Below are positions 46,612 through 59,500 of a DNA stretch of 64,000 nucleotides, one piece after another. The translations under genes were made by a program, and so were the position numbers. Source of the stretch: Hirsutella rhossiliensis (lineage: Eukaryota; Ascomycota; Sordariomycetes; Hypocreales; Ophiocordycipitaceae). The first letter of the stretch is position 1, and each line of letters starts with the position of its first letter. The notes beneath the pieces were generated by a model, which worked only from the letters and a program-made list of their open reading frames with translations, did no database searches and was not told the DNA's origin. Location of the stretch: contig NW_025408669.1 in the NCBI RefSeq assembly GCF_020360975.1, positions 6,076,001 through 6,140,000 on the forward strand. The letters run 5' to 3'.

Positions 46612-49600
46612 GCCTCCCTTAAAAAGTAGATTTATATACTCTTTACTAATTTATTTATAGTAGTATATATATAGGGTAAAAATCTAATTTAGGAAAACTA
46701 TTCTTATACCTTAATAAGATATATAAAAACCTATTCTTTCTTAGGAAAAAAAATCCTTAGGTATATACTAATAGAAAAACCTTTAGTAGGAAAAGGCTAT
46801 AGTTATAATAATTATTTATAGGATAACCTTATATAAGATAAAACCTATTATTACTAGGAAAGTCTTAATAGATAAAAACCTAGTAAATATTTCTCTAGGA
46901 AACCTAAAAGGAAAAACCTAGTAAGGAAAGATATAGAAAGTATAAGAATAAAAACCCCTTTTAATTACTTAGGAACTTATATTAAGGATAGACCGTCTTT
47001 AAATTTATAGAGTAATCTAGGTCTTAATTCCTTCGTAAAAATATTAGCTATATTATCTTTTAATTTAATATAAAAAACTCTAATTTCCCTTTCTCTTATA
47101 CTAGTTCTAGTATAGTAATAGGATAATCTTATATACTTAGACCTTTTATAAAATTCCGAATTTTCTACTAATTTAATAGTAGTAGTATTATCCGTTAAAA
47201 TAAGAGGTATAGTATTAAGAATCTTAATAGATAGATCCTTAGTAATATTTTTAAAAAGTATATTTAAATAAATAGCTTCTTTATTTACCTCCCTAAGGCT
47301 AATATACTCTACTTTATAAGTAGAAAGGGCAACGGCTTTTTACTTAGAGCAAGCCTAGCTTATTATATTATTATATATATAAAAATAGTAACTAGAAAAG
47401 GATTTTCCGTTTATTAAATCCGACGCCTAGCTAGAGTTAGTAAAACCCTTTATATATAGATAGGTAAAAGGGATATTATAATTATATCTAATCTTTAGGC
47501 TAGGGAATTTATTTAAATATTTCTAAATTATATTTAAAGCCTTAAAATACGATTAGTTAGGCTTAGCCGCGAATCTAATATAGGAAATTATAGAATATAA
47601 GATATCTAGCCTAGTAGATAAGGCTAAGTATAATAGAGATCTTATTTCTTTCTAAAATTATAATATATCTTCCTTAAAAGGTAATTCCTTTACTTTTATA
47701 AGCTTAAAGCCTACTATAGCGGGTAAATTTAAAGTTACTAAACCTTCTTTATTAAATTCCTTTAATTTATTTAAGGTATAATTTTCTTAGGATATATATA
47801 GCTCTTTATTTTCTCGGTTTATTATAATATTTAAACCTAAGAAGTCTTTTATATCTCTTAAGATAGTAAAATCTAGGAATTTAGATAATTCTTTAAATAA
47901 TCTTTCTTTTATTATAGATTTAGAGGGCCCTACTATAAGAAAGTCGTTAACGTAAATTGCTAAGGCTATACTATAGTCCTTATTTATAAATACTTCTTTA
48001 TCTATTAAAAGAGGAAGAAATCCGAGTTTATTTAGTATAATTTTTAAATAATTATACTAAAGCTTAGGACTTTATTTTAGGCTATATAATACTTTCTTTA
48101 GCTTTACTTTAATTTAACTGGTTTTATATAGGTCTAGGAATTTAATTAATTTAATTCCTTTAGCTTTATAAGCTAATCTATATTTTAAATAATATTCGTT
48201 AAGAGTGTATTCTTTATAGCTTATAGGAAGATCGATATATACTTTACTATCTATATTAGTATATATAAAGGCATTTATTATTTCTATTTATAAAGCTTTA
48301 AATTCGTAAATAATAGCTAAAATAAGTAGAATTCTAATAGATTTAGGTCTAGCTATAGTCGAGAAGGTATCTAGGAAATCTAAGCTATATATCTACTTAA
48401 ATCCCTATATTATAAAACGGGCTTTATATTTTATTATATTATTTTAACTATCCTTCTTAATAGTATAGACCTAGCGGCCTCCTATAGCCTCCCTATCCTT
48501 AAGGAGGTAGGAAAATTCCTAAGTTTTATATTTAATTAGCTAGATAATTTACTTAATTATAGCTTCTTTCTAAAATACTACTTTAGGGCTATTTATTGCT
48601 TATTTATAGGTCTTTAAAATTTTTAGATCTTAATTTTATATACTAGTTAAAATTAACTCTATAAAATCATAGTTTAAAAATAAATTAACGTTAGGGTATT
48701 CGATATAGTTAAAATCGAACCCTTCTAGCTTCTTAGGTAACTCTACTACTATTTTACTAGTAGTAGGAATAGGATTATTATTTAAAGACTCTTCTTTTAT
48801 AGAGGGCAAGGGACTTTTATCTCTAGGTTCTTTAGTAGCTTCCTCTATAAGGATATAGCTTTCTAGCTAATCTTTATTTAGAATAAAATTAAAATCAAAG
48901 GTATTATTACTACTAGAAATTTCTAGATTTTTTATAAATTTATTTTCTAGTATAGTAATATCTCTAAAGATAGTAATCTTTCTCTTAGTAAATCCTAGAT
49001 TTTATATATATCTTTTAAATAGCCTACTATTAATCCCTTAAAAGCTCTATTATCTAGCTTATCTTTAAGATCTTTATTCTTATAATATATAAGGCTTTTA
49101 AAGGTCTTAAATTTATTTAAGGTCTCGAAGGGTAGTATTATATTATCCTTCTTTTCTATAGGACTTTTAAATCCTATCGTAGAATACGGTAATCTATTAT
49201 ATAAATAGGTAGCTATTAAAATAGCTTCTCCCTATAGATATATTAGAAGCCTAGTAGTAAATAAAAGAGCTCGTACTTTTTTTAATATAGTACGATTTAT
49301 TCTTTTTATTCTACTATTAGATTCTAGCGTCCTAGGAGGACTAGAATTAAAGGTAATTCCTTCTTTTTTATAGTAGAGCTTTATTTTATATATAAATTCT
49401 TTAGTATTATTAGAAAATGCTTCTTTAATCCTAGTATTCTTAGGGTTATTTTCTACCTTATTTTTAAATTCTAGGAACCTATCTAAAGCTTCCCCCTTTT
49501 TTCTAAGAAGGTATATTTCTAGATATTAGGTTTCTACGTCTAGAAAAGAAATATAGTAGTAATATTTATTATAGGTAGGCACTTTAATTAGCCCTTAAAT

Positions 49601-52209
49601 ATCTAATACTATTTTTTTTTAAATAAGTATAAAACTTATATAAAGGTTATTTATTAACCTTATTTATTACTTTAGCTTTAATATATATTTTATATTATCT
49701 TATTTTATTTTCCTCTTTTAGAGGTATTTTTATATCCTTATTATATCTTTTTAATATTTCTAAAATAGCCCTATTATTTATATACCCTAAGCGTAAGTAC
49801 TAAGTATAAAAATCTATATCCTTTGCCTTTAAAGACGTAATAAGGATTAATTAGCTTTTTAATAAAGGTTCTATAAGAATATAATATAATTTATTTCTAA
49901 GAAATCCTTTAGTAAGGACCTTAGCTTTATTATCTAATAAAAGGACTTTATTTCCTCCTATTAAGGCATAGGTATTATTAAAATAAGATTAGGATAGTAT
50001 ATTTACCCTTAATTTAAGTATATAAAAGCAGTCTTAAAGGATATACCTTTTACTACTATATAGGAACTTAAATACTAAGTCCCCCTTTCCTTTTACTAAT
50101 ATAAAGGAAGCTTTTCCCTAGTAAACTTTAGACTTAATTTCTTTATAGTTAAAAAGGAAATTCTTATTCGATACTATATACTTAGTAGCTCTAGTATTAT
50201 AAATAAAATTAAAGATCCTTTTATTCTTATAACTAGGAAATCCTCTTTCTCTTACCTTTAATACTAATTCCTTTATTCTAGGAATTAAGGCTTTTAAAGG
50301 TCCTAAAAAAGAGTCTTTATTAGCTTCTACTATAGGGGTATTTATAGAGGTTAAAATTACCTCTAAATCCTTAGACGTTTATATAGGGGTCGGAGCCTTA
50401 GAAAGGTCTATAAGGTCGATATCTAGGTCTATATTTTCTTACGAAGCTATATTTAAGACCCTATTACTATCGTCCGAATTAGACTCTAGCTTTATAATTC
50501 GAGCCTTCCTTCTTTTATTAGTAGTAGAAATACTACTAGAAGGGGATTTCTTTATAGAAGAAGAAAATAATAAAGAAGATTTTCTCTTCTTAGAAATTTA
50601 AGTCCTATTATCCTTCTTTCCTTTATTTAAAACTATAAGAATATACCCTTATATTCCTATTTTACTATTATAAAAAAATAACAGGCATAGGAAGGCTTTA
50701 TAGAATAAGCTAGTAAAAAGAGGCTTTATAATATAGTCTAAGGGAATAACCCTTAAAAGACAAAGACCTCTACTAGACATCTATACCTTCCTCTAGGAAA
50801 AGCGGGTTAGGATAAGCCTATCCTAATAAAATAAAATATGCATAAAATGCATAAGTTAATTACGAGCAGAACGAATACCCTATTGCCTATTTTGGCCTAG
50901 CGGTTCCGAAGATATCCGCGATACGAGAATAGGTAGGGCATAGAACATTCTAGTTAAATCTACTACTTATACTAGAACCTATAGTCTTACGTTAACTATT
51001 ACGCTATAATTAGACCACCTACTAAGTTAGGAAGATATACTATAGATAGAGCTTTTTAAGCACTATAGAATATACTAAAAAGCTAACTAATTAGTCTACT
51101 AGTAGGCGAGCAATAGTCTATAAAAGACAAAGGATTTCCCTAGGAGTAGTAGATAGAATAAGTAAGTTTATAAGTATCTTTTATAACGCTATTCTTTTAA
51201 TATATTATTTAGCCCCTTATATACTCGTTATAAATTCCGGACGAGATCTTACCCTATACTCCTTTAACCGATCTTTCCGCTTATATTATCGATTACCTAA
51301 TCCTACGCTTATTGCTTATACCTTCTTATAAAAACCTAATAAGAAGGAGCCTTATTTAGGTATAATTTATAGTAATTTACTATAAAATGTCTTAGTTTCT
51401 TATATTCCTTATAATAAAGAGTATCTATAGAATTTCTATAGGATTTCTAAGGCTTCCTTTATTTTAAGAAGGCTTTCTCTAAAGATTTATCTATATCCTT
51501 TATTCTTTTAGCTTCGTTTAAATAACTAGCTATTAAGGATTTAAGGGTAAACGCTATAGAATTATACTTAAGGCTCTACGTAATATTTATAATATAGCTT
51601 CTAAATTCCTTATTAAGGCAATTAAGAATCTATACTATAAGAATAACTTTTAGAATTTCTATATTATAGGATTTTAAATCCTTATAAATTTCCTTTACCT
51701 TATAAAGGTATTTCTTTAAATTAAAGTCTAAGGGACTAAGATTAAAGAGCTGCTTAATAAGCAAATAATTTAATAAAAAGTTCGATAGATTATATAGCTT
51801 TTTAAGCTTATCCTACGCTTCTTTAGTATTTTTTAGATACCGAATTTATATTAAGGGACTATCTTTAACTTAAAGGAATATTATAGATAAAGCCTCTATA
51901 GTCTATATATAATTTACTTACTTTAGAGTAGTAATAAGCTTTTCTTTTATAAGGATAGCTTCTATCCTTATAGTCTATAAGGTATAATTTAAATTTCCCT
52001 TAAGTCTAGTAAATTTATATTCTTTCTATCTACCTATTTTATATAAATTCGGTATTATTTTATTTATAGGGATCGAGAAGTCTAAACGGGAGTTTAAGAG
52101 TATAAGAAGGTAAAAGAAGTTAAGAGGAATTTCGAAAGGAATTTTAATTAAATATTTCGACGAGGAATTTTAAAGGTATAAGTTAATTTCCTAGCTTAAA
52201 AGGAGTAAG

Positions 52210-52222
52210 CCGGGCTTATAAC
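52210..52222 (-). other. Element B primer-binding site, half-tRNA(iMet) type
   Basis: CCGGGCTTATAAC plus one further C before the LTR, matching initiator tRNA-Met GGGCTCATAACC with one C-to-T change. Confidence 0.65.
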
Positions 52223-52223
52223 C

Positions 52224-52801
52224 TCTTAAGGTATATAAGCAAAAGCAGAATTTTAGGAAATTAAGGAATTACGTAAGACTATATAATAAAGGGGAAGAAC
52301 GAGTATAAGGTAGGATTTTTAATAGAATTTATTAGTAGTATATTAGTATATAAAAGAGGTATTAAAGTTAATAATTCTTTTTCTATCTACCAGCGGACAT
52401 ACTATCTTATATAGATAATTATAGCTAAACGGAAGAACCTTTTAGGACTAGATTTAGGCTGCCGTATAGCCTTAAGACTAAGTAATTCCGTAATACCTCG
52501 AGTATATCTAAGAGTATCTTAGTTCTATTAATATATATATTTAAAGGCGGTTAGTCGTGCCGGTATTCTTAAGAGGTCTTAAAAGGTCTTAGCTAGTATT
52601 TTAAGCTAGCTCTATTCCTTCGATTCCCGATTATATAATGACCGGCAACCCGTTTAATATATAATAATATATAAAATAACGAGCGATTCTTACTTTATAA
52701 GATAGGATTTTATCTATAATTAATATACTACTTATTAGCTTATATAATCGGGAGAGTATATTATAGCTAGTTTATTTATAGTAGGAACACCGTTCCTTAT
52801 A
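52224..52801 (-). repeat. Element B LTR, right copy
   Basis: 578 bp, collinear with the left copy with scattered transitions; one base separates it from the primer-binding site. Confidence 0.9.
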
Positions 52802-53124
52802 CTACTTAAAGGATCGGTAAGGAATAAATATACCTTTAAGGTAATATACTAACCGTCCTTAGTAAAGAAATAGGCCTTCTAAGATATTATAAACGCTTTT
52901 ATAAAACTAATATAGCTATACTATTTTAACCTATAACGGCTATTATTCTTATAAATCGACGCTAGCTATAAGCTAGGCTTTATAGTAGTAGCCTTTTACT
53001 TAGTACTAAGGGTAGACTAGAACCTAAGAAGAACCTTACCTTAAACGAGTATCTAGCTAATCTTTTACCTTAGTAAACGCTTAACTAGTAAAGAGCTTAG
53101 ATACTAGCCTACTAAACCTAAAGT
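52802..53124 (+). mobile_element. Gypsy element F, segment 3 (RNase H region)
   Basis: Third piece of the same frame after element B: IDASYKLGFIVVAFYLVL, then RT-P-TSI-LIFYLSKRLTSKELRY-PTKPK, matching the RNase H region of gypsy pol (usual wording LNAS...LSRxLNxAExNYWPTE). It is cut at 53125 by copia element C. Confidence 0.75.
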
Positions 53125-53568
53125 TCTCGCGTAGAGAGATATAAGAAGTATATAAAATATATAAAGGTAAAATTAAAAGTAAGGGGTTAGATAAGTAAGG
53201 TAAAGAGATTTAATTCTTATAAGAGTAGTAATAAAGGTAAGGGAGTAATTATTATATTGCCTTAATTATCCTTCTTTCCTCTATCTAACGCCCCCTTTTA
53301 TACCTATCTAGCACTTTAATTAATAAAGAAGATCCTACTTAAAGAAGCTACTAATATCCTTTTAACTACTAAGCTTTTTACTAGTTTTTCCCCTCCTTTT
53401 TAGCCGTTGCCGGTATATCTATCTTATCGCTCGCTACTTATACTTCCCCTTATATACCTCTTTTTAGCTCCTTCTTCGTTCTTTTATACTAGGTGTTTTT
53501 AGCTTCCTTAGTCCCTTATACTAAGGGATATCTCTAAGAACTACGAAATTAAGCTATGCTTCGCGATA
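53125..53568 (-). repeat. Element C LTR
   Basis: Starts TCTCGCG and ends CTTCGCGATA, the A-family ends with CA changed to TA. Shorter than the A LTR through a few internal deletions, the clearest around 53435-53450. Confidence 0.88.
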
Positions 53569-54681
53569 TACCCCCTTAGCTATAGCCTGCCCCTTAAGAG
53601 CATAGCTAATACGGCCTCGGGCTAGTAAGTATATAGAGGAGGTTCTTAGCTCTATACTTCTCCCTTTACTTAAGGAAAGTAAGGGCCCTTTTAGGTCCCT
53701 AGGCTCTTTTAGACCTACTTAAGGAATAGGGGCCTAAAGAAGGGAAAGTCTTATAAGAAAGGGGGCCTTCTTAAAAGGGAAAAACCTAATTAAATAAGGG
53801 GCCCTTTAAAGGGAAAAACCTCTTCCTTTTCTTTAGCTATATACGCTACTTTCTTATATAGGCTATTAGCTCCTCTTATAGACTCTTAAGGCGGGCCTCT
53901 AAGAATAGCTTTTCTCGAACGTCTTCTAGCTTAATTTACTATAAAAAGACAGCTAGCTTCTACTTTAGTAAGGGCTTTATAAGACCGTTAGCTTTTATTA
54001 ATACTATTAGAACCTAATAGATAGAAATTAGTCTCCTTTAGACCTCTTAGCGTAACTAATACTAAAAGATATTAATATACTATAGCTAGGTCGATAACTT
54101 ACTATTTTCTATAAGAATTCGTATAGTCTATATATTATTATATTTTATAGCTAATAGGGTCGGAATTTATAGTTATAGAGATATTAGTAGCCGGCTAAGG
54201 AAAATTGCTTCTTTTAACGCTTTTAAAAGAGCTAGTAGCTCTACCTCTATACTTAAAGTTATAATAGTAGCTTACTTCGAAGCTCTCTAAGCAATAGTTC
54301 CTCTAAAAAGGGATATAATATACCCTTATAAGCTCTTTCTATCTAAGGAATTATCTATAAAAGATAAATCGCTCGAATAAAGGAAGATTTTAGTAGCTAA
54401 TTTCTTCCTTTCCTACCCTCCTAAGTATAGACTATATAATCTCGTTAAATAGAGATAAAGGATAGCTCTATCTACTACTTCTTAATACCTAGGGCTAGGA
54501 TTCTAGTTATACCTAGCTAGCTAAGAGACTATAAAAGAGATATCTAGTCTAGTAGAAATAGCTAAAAAAAGTAAGGAGCCTACCTTCTATTAATATTAGT
54601 ATTTCTTTTACTCCTTAGCTTAAAAGGACGGATTAGGTAAAAGCTCTTCGTTTAATATAGGTATAAAGGGAAGCTTCTTAT
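53125..54681 (-). mobile_element. Copia element C (A family), fragment with 3' LTR
   Basis: Collinear with the left 1.5 kb of element A: an LTR (53125-53568, 444 bp with small deletions against A's 486) followed by the same polypurine site and RNase H region. It is much more heavily RIP-mutated than A. It stops at 54681 where the LTR of gypsy element E begins; the rest of C presumably lies beyond the window. The 5 bases left of it are AAAGT, an untestable target-site candidate. Confidence 0.88.
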
Positions 54682-55131
54682 TATTATAACTATAGCTATT
54701 AAGCCGCTAACGGTTAACCGCGTTAAGTATATAACACGGTCTAACGGATAAATAGTTAGTATAACTATTTAATAGATATAAGATTAAGGGGATCGTAGAG
54801 ATCTAAGTAATCTAGGATTAATAGGATTACTATACTCTATACGATCTAACGTTAAGGATTATAGCTAGGCCTATAATCTAAGGATAGTCTCTATAAGTAT
54901 ATATAGCTACTTACTTTTACTCCTTTAAATAGATAGCTCTCTAGCTTTTAATATAGATCTTTATTATAATTCTATCTTTAATTCTAATTACCTAGTTATA
55001 GTCTATAGTCTACGACCTCTAACTTATTACTAACGTAATATACTTATTATTACTTAGACCACGCCCTATTATATCTACTAATATAAACCCCTCGATAGGT
55101 TTATCCCTTAAGAATAACGCCGGTTATTATA
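54682..55131 (+). repeat. 5' LTR of gypsy element E
   Basis: 450 bp. It is the reverse complement of the D LTRs with additional C-to-T/G-to-A changes; it begins TATTATAACTATAGC where D's reads TGTTACGACTACGGC. Element E is therefore a plus-oriented member of the D family. Confidence 0.9.
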
Positions 55132-55266
55132 TATTAAAAGCTCTTATTTAGTATAATACCGCGTTACTCTAAGTAATATTATAACTATTAATATACCTAT
55201 ATAGTAAACTAGATTAACTAACTCTAGAGCTACTATATCGCCTTAAGATATAATACGCGAGATTAT
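55132..55266 (+). mobile_element. Gypsy element E, segment 1 (leader after the LTR)
   Basis: Matches, as reverse complement, D's interior at about 62527-62661. It ends with the target duplication ATTAT (55262-55266) where D inserted and resumes at 63117. Confidence 0.88.
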
Positions 55267-55710
55267 TATAACGACCGGTGTTATTCCTAAGGGATAAACC
55301 TATCGAGGGGTTTATATTAGCAGATATAATAGGGCGTGGTCTAAGCAATAATAAGTATATTACGTTAGTAATAAGTCGGAGGTCGTAGACCGTAGACTAT
55401 AACTAAGTAATTAGAATTGAGATAGAATCGTAATAAAGATCTATATTAAAAGCTGAAAGCTATCTATCTAAAGAAGTAAAGTGGTAGCTATATACTTATA
55501 GAGACTGTCCTTAGATTATAGGCCTAGCTATAATCCCTAACGTTAGATCGTATAGAGCGTAGTAATCTCGTTGATCCTAGATTACTTAGATCTCTGCGAT
55601 CCCCTCGATCTTATATCTATTAGATAGTCGTGCCGACCATTTATCCGTTAGACCGTGTTACGTGCTTAACGCGGTCGACCGTTAGCGGCCTAGTAGCCGT
55701 AGTCGTAACA
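55267..55710 (-). repeat. Element D LTR, left copy (3' LTR in minus orientation)
   Basis: 444 bp, begins TATAACGAC and ends GTCGTAACA, retaining the canonical CA terminus. Differs from the right copy by a 6-bp length change near 55480 and transitions. Confidence 0.9.
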
Positions 55711-55795
55711 CGATATCTCCCCTCCTTTTAGTCTTATCCGTAAGACCTGCTATAGCTGCCTTAGCCGCCGTGTATAAATATACCCTTATCGCGTT

Positions 55796-56574
55796 ATGCG
55801 TAAGTATATTATTCCTTATCTCTTTATCCTTTTAGGATATGCTGCTAATAGTATATCTAGTCGTGTACTAAAAAATCGTTCCCGAAAAGCCTCTAAGCGC
55901 GCTGCTCTTGCCGAATACATCGACTTAAGTAGAGATCCTGCCGATATACCGTGCACTCGATGCTTTAAGGCGAAGAAGACGAATTGTCGGATAGCCGAAA
56001 ATTCTTCGCGCTATAATAATTATATTGCTAATAGTCGTCCCTATTATAATAGTGTTTTAGTGGCCTCTTCTTATAGGTATCTTCTAATTCTTTCTACGCG
56101 TAGTGGCTAACGTATTTCTTTTAGTGACTAAATTATTAGCGGAGCAGCGTAGGCTGCATTCCGAAGAGGAGGAAGCTAGGGAAGCCTTATTAGAGCTTTA
56201 GGCATAGCTTGCGAATCTTTAGTCGCAAATGTCTATCGCCGTTAATCGTTTAGCTCGCATCCGGAAGATTCGGAATCGTACGAAGGAAAAGAGTTCCGAG
56301 TTATTTCGTTATAGTATCTAAGAAGTAGATACCGAGGATAGCGTTTTGCCTACGCTCGATGCGTATAAGCATTAGGTAGCAAATAACTTATAATCGTTAG
56401 GCGTTCCTAACGAGGCGAATTAGTCCTCGTTTGGTGTTAGTAAGGAGTTTACGGATCTTAGTCCTTTAATCCCTCCTAAACCTTCTAGTAAAATTATCGA
56501 AGTAGAGAGCCGTAGTAGGTTAAGTGCTTAAGTAGTTCCTAGGTATTTTCCTTTAGTCCGTATCCCTTCTACTT
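55796..56574 (+). pseudogene. Antisense zinc-cluster/coiled-coil ORF inside gypsy element D
   Basis: Opposite in strand to pol and located between pol's end and the left LTR. An open stretch 55796-56110 contains PCTRCFKAKKTNCR, then SSRYNNY and SRPYYN. Taking the three Tyr codons (TAT/TAC) as RIP-altered Cys, the spacing is C-x2-C-x7-C-x8-C-x2-C-x6-C, like a Zn2Cys6 cluster. After a frame change near 56110 (an intron with GTATCT, GCTAAC and TTTTAG signals is possible, or a frameshift) comes a charged helical segment: LLAEQRRLHSEEEEAREALL and RLARIRKIRNRTKEKSSELF. I recall similar cysteine-cluster plus coiled-coil proteins linked to fungal gypsy elements, but no established function. Stops make this copy dead. 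Confidence 0.5.
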
Positions 56575-59500
56575 AATAAGGTATTCTTATTGCTAACCTT
56601 ATTTTCTTATATCTAGTATTTATTCTGCTTTATATTCTTAATCGTTATTAACTTCGATTTTTTCCTATAGTTTAGCGTTTTATAGCGCTAGTTCTAATAA
56701 TAAGATATAAAATATCGGGTATATCCGTATTATTGTTAGTAGCGAAAGTTCGTAGTTGACTTTTAAAATGGTTTCCTTAACCTTAAACGGTCTAAGTTTC
56801 TTAAAATCCAATTTATTGCTTAGTCGTTTTATTTTAATATTTCGTCGTACGAGGTAGACTATATCTCCCTCTTAAAAGATTAGTCCCTATAATCTTTTCC
56901 GATTATAGTAAGTAGATATTCGTTCTCTAACGAATTAAAGTTCTTATTATATTTCTTTATATAATTTTCGTAGCTAATCTACTTATAGTATCGCTCGTTC
57001 CGCTTATAGTCCTTATCGAGTAACCTTAAATGCTTCTAGGTTATATCCGTAATTGGCGTATGCTGGTAAGAGCTTAGTTATTTCCGTGACTAAGCTATTA
57101 TAAGCTAGTTGCGCTATTAGTAGCTATTTAACCTAATCGTTTTATTCGTAGCTAATATAGCATCGTAAATATTATTTAAGCGTTTAGTTAAGTTATTTTG
57201 TTTGTCTATCTATTTATAGGTAATAAGCTATGCTAAGCTTATATTTCGTCCCTAATTATACTATAAGAGCTTGCTAAAATTTAGCTATAAACGTGCTTCC
57301 TCTATTAGAGATAATCTCGTTCGGTAGTCCGTGATTGCTAATAATTATTCGTAGGAATATATATACTAGCTCTTCCGTATTACTTGCTTCTTTATACGGT
57401 AAAAAGTATCCGTACTTCGTTAATCTATCGGTAATAACGAATATGCTATCGTACTTAACGTTAGTTATAGGTTCTTTTAACGGTAGTAGCTTTATAATAT
57501 GGTCGAAAGCTATTAAATCCTATGGTTTCTCTAGTACTAGTAGCGGTTGCAATTCTCCGTATAGTTTATATCGTTTAGCTTTGCTTTATACGCAAAGTTC
57601 GCATTCTTTAATAACTTATCGTACTACTTCCTTAAGCTATAGGAAGTTATATTATCGTTTAATCCGTTCTATTATTCTTCGGATTCCTTAGTATCTATAT
57701 ATTAGATATTTATATATATCTTATATAACTTTATCTCGTAATTCTAGTAGTATCTAGATTTTGTTTTTATATATTAGAACTTCTAAATATTCTATATCGT
57801 ATCCGTTTAGTGCTTTATGTTCTTTTATCTATTTTAGGATCTTCTAGTAAGTCGAGTTATCGGGTTATACTTTGAATATTATATTTAGCTATCGTTGCTA
57901 GTAGTTCCCGTTTTCGTTGATTTCTAGGAGCTATCCTTTCGCTATAGGTGCCCCTATATCGTAGTCACTTCGTCGACTAAGGGCATTAGCTCGACCGTTT
58001 TCTATTCCTTTTCTATAGACTATTTCGTAGTCGAATTCTAATAAGTATTCGGCCTATCGGATCTATCGTCCGTTTAACTATTGTATTATTATAAAGTATA
58101 AGATATTCTTATAATCTATATAGACCTTAACTTTATATTTACTTCTAAGAAGGTAGTATTAAAATTCCTTAAAAGCTTAAATAATTGCGAGGAATTCTTT
58201 ATCGTAGATAGGGTAATTAAGTTCTACGCTATATAGCTTTTTCGAGTAGAATGCAATTAGTTATAGTCTTCCTTTATTGTCTTTTTATCCGATTTATACT
58301 CCTAGAGCAAAGTCTAATATATCGGTTTCGAGTTCGATTTATCGTTCTAGATCGAAGGTAGTTAAGACTAGTTCTTGCGTAATCGTAGTTTTAATATATT
58401 CGAAAGCTTCGTTAGCTTTATCGTCCTATATAAATTCTTTTTCCTTCTTCGTTAAGTCGTATAGTAGTGCTATAATTTTTCCGAAATCTTTAATAAATCG
58501 TCGGTAGCAATTTATAAATCCTAAGAAACTTTATACGTCCTTAACGTTCTTTAGCGTTAGCTATTCTTTAACTAAGTTAATCTTATCTTATTATATACGT
58601 ATCTCTCCTAATAAGATCGTATATCCGAGGAAGTCTACTTCCTATATATAGAACTTGCTTTTCTCTAGTTTAACTAGTAACTTTGCATTCTAAAGTGCGC
58701 AGAGTACCTTATAGACGTGTTCCTTATATTCTTCTAGGGTATCCGAGAAGATTAGGATATTATCTAGGTATACTACTATAAAGATATCTAAGTGTTCGCG
58801 TAGGATATTATTAATTATCCGTTAGAAGGTAGCTAGTGTATTTATAAGTCTAAATAGTATTACTAGATATTCGAATAGTCCGAATTTCGTTCTAAAGGCT
58901 ATTATCTATTCGTATCCCTTTTTTATACGTATTAAGTTATAAGCGCCTTTAAGATCGAGGGCTATAAACTATTTTTTGCCGTGTAATCGATCTTATAGTT
59001 CCGATATAAGCGGTAATAGTATTCGGTCCTTTATTATAATATCGTTTAAGCGTCTATAGTCGATAACTAGTTATAGCTTGCCGTTTTTCTTTAGAATAAA
59101 TATAACTAGATAGCCTACTTTAGATATTAATATTCGTATATATCCCTTTCGTAGATTCTCGTCGAGGTAGTCGCGTAGCGTTTATAGTTACTTTTCGTTT
59201 AGGTTATAGATTTTATAGAACGTCGGCGTTGTTCTATCCTTAAGATAAATTTCGTGGTCCTATTAGCTATATTCGGGTAACCCTATCTCGAGTTCTTCCT
59301 TAAAGAGTTTATCGTATTTCCGGTATTCCTAGGGGATATTCTTTATTCTATCTTATAGGCTTTATTCTTTCTTTTAAGAGCTAGTTTCTCTTAACTCGAG
59401 CTCTTTATTAATTTATTTAAGGTCTTTCCTTAGAGTAGCAATAACTCTTCGGATCTTTATATTATATCCTTTATTCTATTTATATCGGATGCTAGGTTAT

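Larger units (their letters stand above)
46034..52801 (-). mobile_element. Ty1/copia element B, full length, minus orientation, strongly RIP-mutated
   Basis: 6768 bp with 578-bp LTRs at 46034-46611 and 52224-52801 and the 5-bp duplication CTACT at 46029-46033 and 52802-52806. Minus-strand coding traces: RNase H SK-KAVALSTYKVEYISLREV (about 47310-47380), RT palm IAL-AIYVNDFLIVGPSK with TACGTTAACGAC at 47944-47955 (Asp to Asn by RIP), and integrase-like traces farther right. Its family differs from A/C: LTRs are unrelated in sequence and longer. A half-tRNA(iMet)-like primer site lies at 52210-52222 and a polypurine site (minus AAGGGAGGC) at 46612-46620. Confidence 0.9.
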
